From Coriaria nepalensis (Eukaryota; Streptophyta; Magnoliopsida; Cucurbitales; Coriariaceae): a stretch of 64,000 nucleotides of DNA. The position numbers and the translations under genes are program-made. Shown piece after piece: positions 59,556 through 64,000 of the stretch (the stretch's first letter is position 1; each line of letters begins with the position of its first letter). The DNA is taken from NCBI GenBank assembly GCA_027186245.1, contig CP114481.1, positions 55,126,569 to 55,190,568 of the forward strand. The letters are read 5' to 3'. The notes under the pieces are model-generated. The model did not search any database. It was given only the letters and a program-made list of their open reading frames with translations, and was not told the origin of the DNA.

Positions 59556-60162
59556 ATGCGAGGCTGTGCGAGCAGACCACAAGATGCTGACCTCCAGGCC
59601 AAGTCAGCCCCCGAGGCCTCTTCCTCCAGGTCAGCCCGTGAGGCTTCCTCCACCCCTTAAAAGGTCGAGGCTGTTACCGCTCCTCAGATACATTTGATAT
59701 TAATTGGTCGATGCAAAAATGCAGGAGAAGGGTGATGGAGGTGATGGCAAGAATGAAGCACCATTAGTGGATCTACCTGAGTCAAAAGTAGAGGAGGGTG
59801 CAGGAGAGTTGTCCTCTGGAACAAAGGCTGTGGAATCAGCAGCGGTTTCTAGTACAGGAGGAGCTTCTGTTGTGACAAAAGCTACTGCTACCGCTACAGC
59901 TACAGTTCCAGCAACAGAGGAAAAGGTAGAAGCTGTTGCCAAGGTTTCAGAGGATAATAAAGTCCGGGCCGCTGCCTAATCTGAAGAAGAGACACTAGTA
60001 AAGAGCCGGCAGAAGTTGCTGCCATTTCTTCAGATGCGGTGAAGGATGAAAGTAATGATGCACCTTAAACTTATGCTATTTCTGCAGACGCCGTGAAGGA
60101 TAAAAGTAATGATGCACCTCTTGTTACCGTCTCATATTTATCAACACAGAAAAGTAATTGAT
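59556..60162 (+). pseudogene. Decayed gene for an acidic Ala/Glu/Ser-rich protein
   Basis: Three consecutive stretches in different frames read as one low-complexity acidic protein: 59556-59656 (MRGCASRPQDADLQAKSAPE, then Ser/Ala-rich, TAA stop at 59657-59659 before KVEAVTAP); 59704-59979 (QEKGDGGDGKNEAPLVDLP, KATATATATVPATEEKVEAV); and 60006-60162, in which a ~51-base unit is repeated (EVAAISSDAVKDESNDAP, then YAISADAVKDKSNDAP) with a TAA between. Stops and frame changes separate the parts. No annotated domain is recognised; the MRGCASRP start resembles small plant proteins with an N-terminal GC-A pair (MGxCASRP), where a Gly2 would allow myristoylation; here residue 2 is Arg. Function unknown. 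Confidence 0.5.
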
Positions 60163-60427
60163 AAAGTTTTTATAATATGGAATAGGATTACTACTGCCTT
60201 GATTTGCAATTCATGACCATGTAACAGATAGTATTTGTATTCCTTTGGGAATAACATTACAGTGAAGCTATTCTGTAGTATGTAACAATTCATCTCCACA
60301 ATTTGCTGAAGTATATGAATCATGCAACTCTTTTGATCTGAGGACAGTCTCTCATAGAGTTCTTTGTAATAAGCACAGCAGAAAGCACACATTCACGAGC
60401 AAAAGGAAAAGCATATTGAGAAGAATG

Positions 60428-61898
60428 TTATGTACATTGAGAAGGAGCAATCTCCTTGCCAGTTGCTTCTTCAGTTTTGACATCATCCTTCACAGCCAGA
60501 TAGACCAGAAGTGCAAGCAGAGGATAACTTACAGTAGTGAGTACCCAGTTCACAATCAACTGAGAAATGAAGGATGTTTTATGTGTATCTACTTGCCAAG
60601 CAACTGCTGCCCCTGCACTCTGAACTCCTTTATAGAATCCAGCATACCTGTACAATTGCATATACGAAAAGACTATTAGCAGACAATAATGTCAAGTTCT
60701 ATTAAAAAATAACAATCAAGATAGTACTAAAGCTAACTTACCTGCTAAGAGTTTCAGAATCATCAGCCAATGCACCAATAACCCAATAAACCATAGTCTG
60801 AAACATAGAATCAAGCAATCCATAACTAAAATACAACAGAAACGGCCCCACAAAATCCGAACCTGAATCCTTAAAATCCAACTTTGTTGGAACATCATTC
60901 CGGGAATATTCGAGCTGCTTAGCTAAACCACCACCCCATATTCCTGTCCCAAGCAGAGCAACCAATCCGATCCCAACATAACCTCTCATCCTTCTACTCT
61001 TAAAACTAAAATCCAACACATATCCCATCGCTGCTGACCCAAACATTTGTGCTCCCCAGTAAAAGACATTGTTAAACCCTCTAGTCCTTACATTGAACAA
61101 TGTCCCATTAACATTATTGAAATGGTAAGTGTAAAAGTAGTTGCTTGCCCAAGCAGCTGGGACTATTAACAACATTTTCCAGTTCAAAAACAATTTATAA
61201 ATCTCAACCACTTCTGTCGTGACGTTTGAGTACTTGATGTTAGTACAACGGCTCCCATCATCCCTAACCACCTTACTCGGCGGCAAAACGGCCAAGGACA
61301 GGAGGGCCCCTGCCAACATAAAGCACATGAAACCGATGTATGTCGCATCATTAACCGAAACCGCACCGGTTCTATGGTAGTTAAGAACAAAAGGGACTAA
61401 ACCCCCAATTACACCACCCATGTTGAAGATACTCCAGAAGATTGAGATGTAAGTTCCTTTCCGGTCGAGTGGAGGGTATGACGTCATAATAGCACCTTCT
61501 CCGGCCCAGAGAAGTCCGGCTCCAATCCCGAGAATTGCTCCGGCAAGGATGGCAAATATTTGGTTTTGGTGGTGGTTGTAGTAGAGGAAAGAACCGGTGT
61601 AGAGGACGTAAGTGGTACAACCGGTGAAGAGAGTAAGGTGGGGCCCAAGGATGTTGTAGATTCCACCTCCTAGGATTCCGAAAATGGCGAAGGTAATGTA
61701 GAGGGCGGTTGCGGCATTGTCGGCTGCAGTGTGGTCCACCTGACCACCTCCGCCCATGCCGCTAAGGGCGTTGAACATGCCGGGGCAGCAGAAACAGACT
61801 AACCCGATTAAGCAAACTTGGATGAGAGGAGAGTTGTAGCGAAATAGGGATTTTCTTGGGACTTGCATGGCTGATTCTTCGTCTCCTTCGAATCCCAT
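60428..61898 (-). CDS. UNC93-like membrane protein (major facilitator fold)
   Basis: Two coding exons on the minus strand, 60742-61898 and 60428-60647; 458 aa. Similar to Arabidopsis UNC93-like protein 1 (At1g18000/At1g18010 type). Seen here: short acidic N-terminus, SPLIQVCLIGLVCFCCPGMF as helix 1, NALSGMGGGGQVD, an ALYITFAIFGILGGGIYNIL helix, FTGCTTYVLYTGSFLYY, LGIGAGLLWAGEGAIMTSYP (strong UNC93 motif), KGTYISIFWSIFNMGGVIGG, a polar central loop, then further helices to QLIVNWVLTTVSYPLLALLV; 11-12 spans in all. Its substrate is not established; related plant proteins are linked to potassium or ABA-stress responses. MGFEGDEES at 61898 is chosen as start; an in-frame ATG at 61952 would add 18 basic residues not typical of the family. 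A 237-base tandem repeat lies in its 5' flank. Confidence 0.92.
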
Positions 61899-61990
61899 TT
61901 GGCTTAGGTGATGGGGAGTGATGATTAGGTGTTTTTTGTTTCTGGGATTCAACTTAGACCATGAACATAAGAAACCCAGGCCGCTAGAAG

Positions 61991-62463
61991 AAGTTAAGAG
62001 GTTGAGAATCCCATTTTCAATGGCAAAAAATCACACAAAATTATAATCTAAAGACTATACAATCGCAGATGAACAGGAAAAAAAATTAATAAAGCAAGGA
62101 GCTTTATCTGATCTGCTCCTTTCACTGTTATCTCTGCGTGCGTGTTGACCTTGTCCTTTTACTGCGATTTCCTCTGAATCTAGGACTTAGTGATGGATGC
62201 GAATAGGAAACGAAAGGGAAAGAAGAGAAGTTAAGAGGTTGAGAATCCCATTTTCAATGGCAAAAAATCACACAAAATTATAATCTAAAGACTATACAAT
62301 CGCAGATGAACAGGAAACAAAATTAATAAAGCAAGGAGCTTTATCTGATCTGCTCCTTTCACTGTTATCTCTGCGTGCGTGTTGACCTTATCCTTTTACT
62401 GCGATTTCCTCTGAATCTAGGACTTAGTGATGGATGCGAATAGAAAACGAAAGGGAAAGAAGA
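61991..62463. repeat. Tandem duplication of 237 bp upstream of the UNC93-like gene
   Basis: Units 61991-62227 and 62228-62463 differ at only a few bases (for example GGAAAAAAAA versus GGAAACAAAA, CCTTGTCC versus CCTTATCC). It starts about 90 bases upstream of the ATG, so it doubles part of the leader or promoter. Recent event. Confidence 0.95.
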
Positions 62464-63718
62464 AAGCGGAAGATTACCCTCTGGAGCTTCCCCTCTGTCG
62501 ATACAATAGTAAACGAAAGGAAAAGAAAAAAAGAAGAAGAAAGGATTTTTCTCCAGCGGCTACTGTCTCTTTTTTGTTTGCGCCAAATGGTTAGAAAGTC
62601 TCCCCTGATTTTGACAGAGTCCCTAAAAGTCCGGAGTGTACCTTGAATTTAGTAAAAATGGCGTATTTTAATATCACGTAATAAAATGTCTCAAATCTCT
62701 TCTCGCCGTTGCGTAGATTTTCACGTTATCTTCTGCAATACTCAATTTCGGGAGCCTCAGGGTAACTTCACATACTCACGCTCTGCCTAGTCAGTTTCAA
62801 ATTATAAAAATAGAATGTATAATATTTGAGTTACTTAAGATTTAAGATATCATTAGTTTTATTATTTATATTCGGTAAAAAGTTTTAGAAATATGTTAAA
62901 ATTGAGTTGAGTATTTTTTCATTCGGCTTAGATATTGACAATGAGATTAAATGAGTGGACAACTACTGATATGTCAGATAAAGGTGAAGTTACTGTACAT
63001 TAAGGTGCTCTAAAAGATATTAAATTGGGGTGGCGTTTTATTGTTTAAAAAGACAGACGAAAGCAAACTACTGATACTTATTATGGAACATAAAATATAA
63101 TAATGAGAGAACGATAAGTATAAAACTGTCTGAGTCACTTAACTTAAATAATATATAAAAACCAAATATCTTAAAAAAAAAATATAATGCAAAAACCCAT
63201 AAAAAATATATATATTTCTTTATACCCTCTATTTTTCATTTAAAAATTTAACTAAAACGTCGGAGGAAATTTGGCTGACCACCACCCGACTCCAATTTGA
63301 TTATTAAATGCATAAACTGATCTAAGGACATGTTATAAATCAGATATCAGATACATCGGTAAGAATTTGAACTACTGCTTAATGTATAGAACCTTTCACA
63401 ACGGCTTTATATGTATTCTATTCAACAAGCAAAACTACTGGCAAATATCAGATACAGCGCATGAACTACACGATTTTAATTTCTCCATTAAGATTTTTTC
63501 CCTTTTTATCTTTTTCTCATATGGGTCCCTCTTTTTCTCATATCTATATATATATATATATATGTAGATAGTACATTAAATTGGTATTCTCTATACTCGA
63601 GAAAAGTTCTTCAATGGAAGCAAGAATAGGTCTCAATCATGTATCACCTCTATAAAGTGTGCCTTTTTTCTTTGGAGGCAAAGTTTTGGATCTGTCTGGC
63701 TAACTCTCAAATCTAAAG
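62464..63718. other. Intergenic between two UNC93-like copies
   Basis: About 1.25 kb of AT-rich DNA with a TA repeat near 63546-63563. No gene signal. Confidence 0.5.
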
Positions 63719-63950
63719 TTACACAGAAGAAGCAATCTTCTTGTCCGAAGCAATCTGCTTGCCATTTTCCTCGGCAGGTTTGACATCATCCTCCACAGCC
63801 AAATACACCAAAAGAGCAAGCAGAGGATAACTAACAGTGGTGAGTACCCAATTCACAGTCAACTGATGAACGAAGGATATCTTACGTGTATCAATTTGCC
63901 AAGCGACTGCAGCCCCTGCACTCTGGATTCCTTTATAGAATCCACTATAC
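63719..63950 (-). CDS. Second UNC93-like gene, last exon only (runs off the window)
   Basis: The minus-strand exon after a TACAG acceptor matches the final exon of the neighbouring UNC93-like gene: YSGFYKGIQSAGAAVAWQID, NWVLTTVSYPLLALLVYLAV, then a divergent Lys/Glu/Ser tail ending KKIASSV. The remaining 5' exon lies beyond the right edge. Same strand and same order as the first copy, so a tandem pair. The frame is open to the stop. Confidence 0.88.
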
Positions 63951-64000
63951 CTGTACAATCAATCACAAGCTACATAAATAAAACAATAATCAACTTGGTT

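Noticed and set aside
1..64000. tRNA, rRNA, CRISPR arrays, operons, organellar DNA
   Set aside because: No cloverleaf, rRNA-like or spaced-repeat pattern was noticed by eye, and gene structure is clearly plant nuclear.

Overview
The window is nuclear DNA of a flowering plant. Genes have several introns with GT-AG borders, intergenic DNA is AT-rich with many microsatellites, two Ty1/copia-type retrotransposons are present, and the protein families (TTG1, caffeic acid O-methyltransferase, DMR6-type oxygenase, NAC-membrane factor, HIPP, ILR1-like hydrolase) are those of dicots. The coding sequences look most like those of woody rosids, but I cannot name a species. I place exon borders from splice sites and family conservation; no transcripts were available.

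Left part (1-17 kb): an intact single-exon TTG1 WD40 gene (minus); about 5 kb of AT-rich repeat-like DNA; a four-exon DMR6-type 2-oxoglutarate oxygenase (plus) with a 2.7 kb second intron; a four-exon COMT (minus); divergent from it, an RIN13-like small protein gene followed by a decayed tandem copy; then an NAC-alpha chaperone gene whose 5' part is out of frame.

Middle (17-34 kb): a 5'-truncated fructokinase pseudogene abutting a copia fragment; unexplained repeat DNA; an intact 5-exon gene for a ~1011-aa plant protein of unknown function; a nearly full-length but decayed copia element with two recognisable LTRs and a primer-binding site (27.3-31.75 kb); and a single-HMA-domain gene with an in-frame stop.

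Right part (35-64 kb): an intact two-HMA HIPP gene; two RPL9 genes about 8 kb apart flanking an ILR1-like auxin-conjugate hydrolase pseudogene and a NAC factor with a C-terminal membrane anchor; a mitochondrial stomatin-like (SPFH) gene; a prolyl-4-hydroxylase-like gene with a truncated tandem copy; a Kazal-type inhibitor remnant; an acidic Ala/Glu-rich decayed gene; and an UNC93-like transporter with the last exon of a second copy at the right edge.

The genes do not form a pathway. Several relate separately to phenylpropanoids, defence or stress (TTG1, COMT, DMR6, RIN13-like, NAC-membrane factor). The notable theme is gene birth and death: eight decayed gene copies, several local duplications at different stages, and a piece of one gene's 3' end inserted in the intron of an RPL9 copy 16 kb away. 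I found no convincing wholly new system; the most unusual items are listed in the findings.
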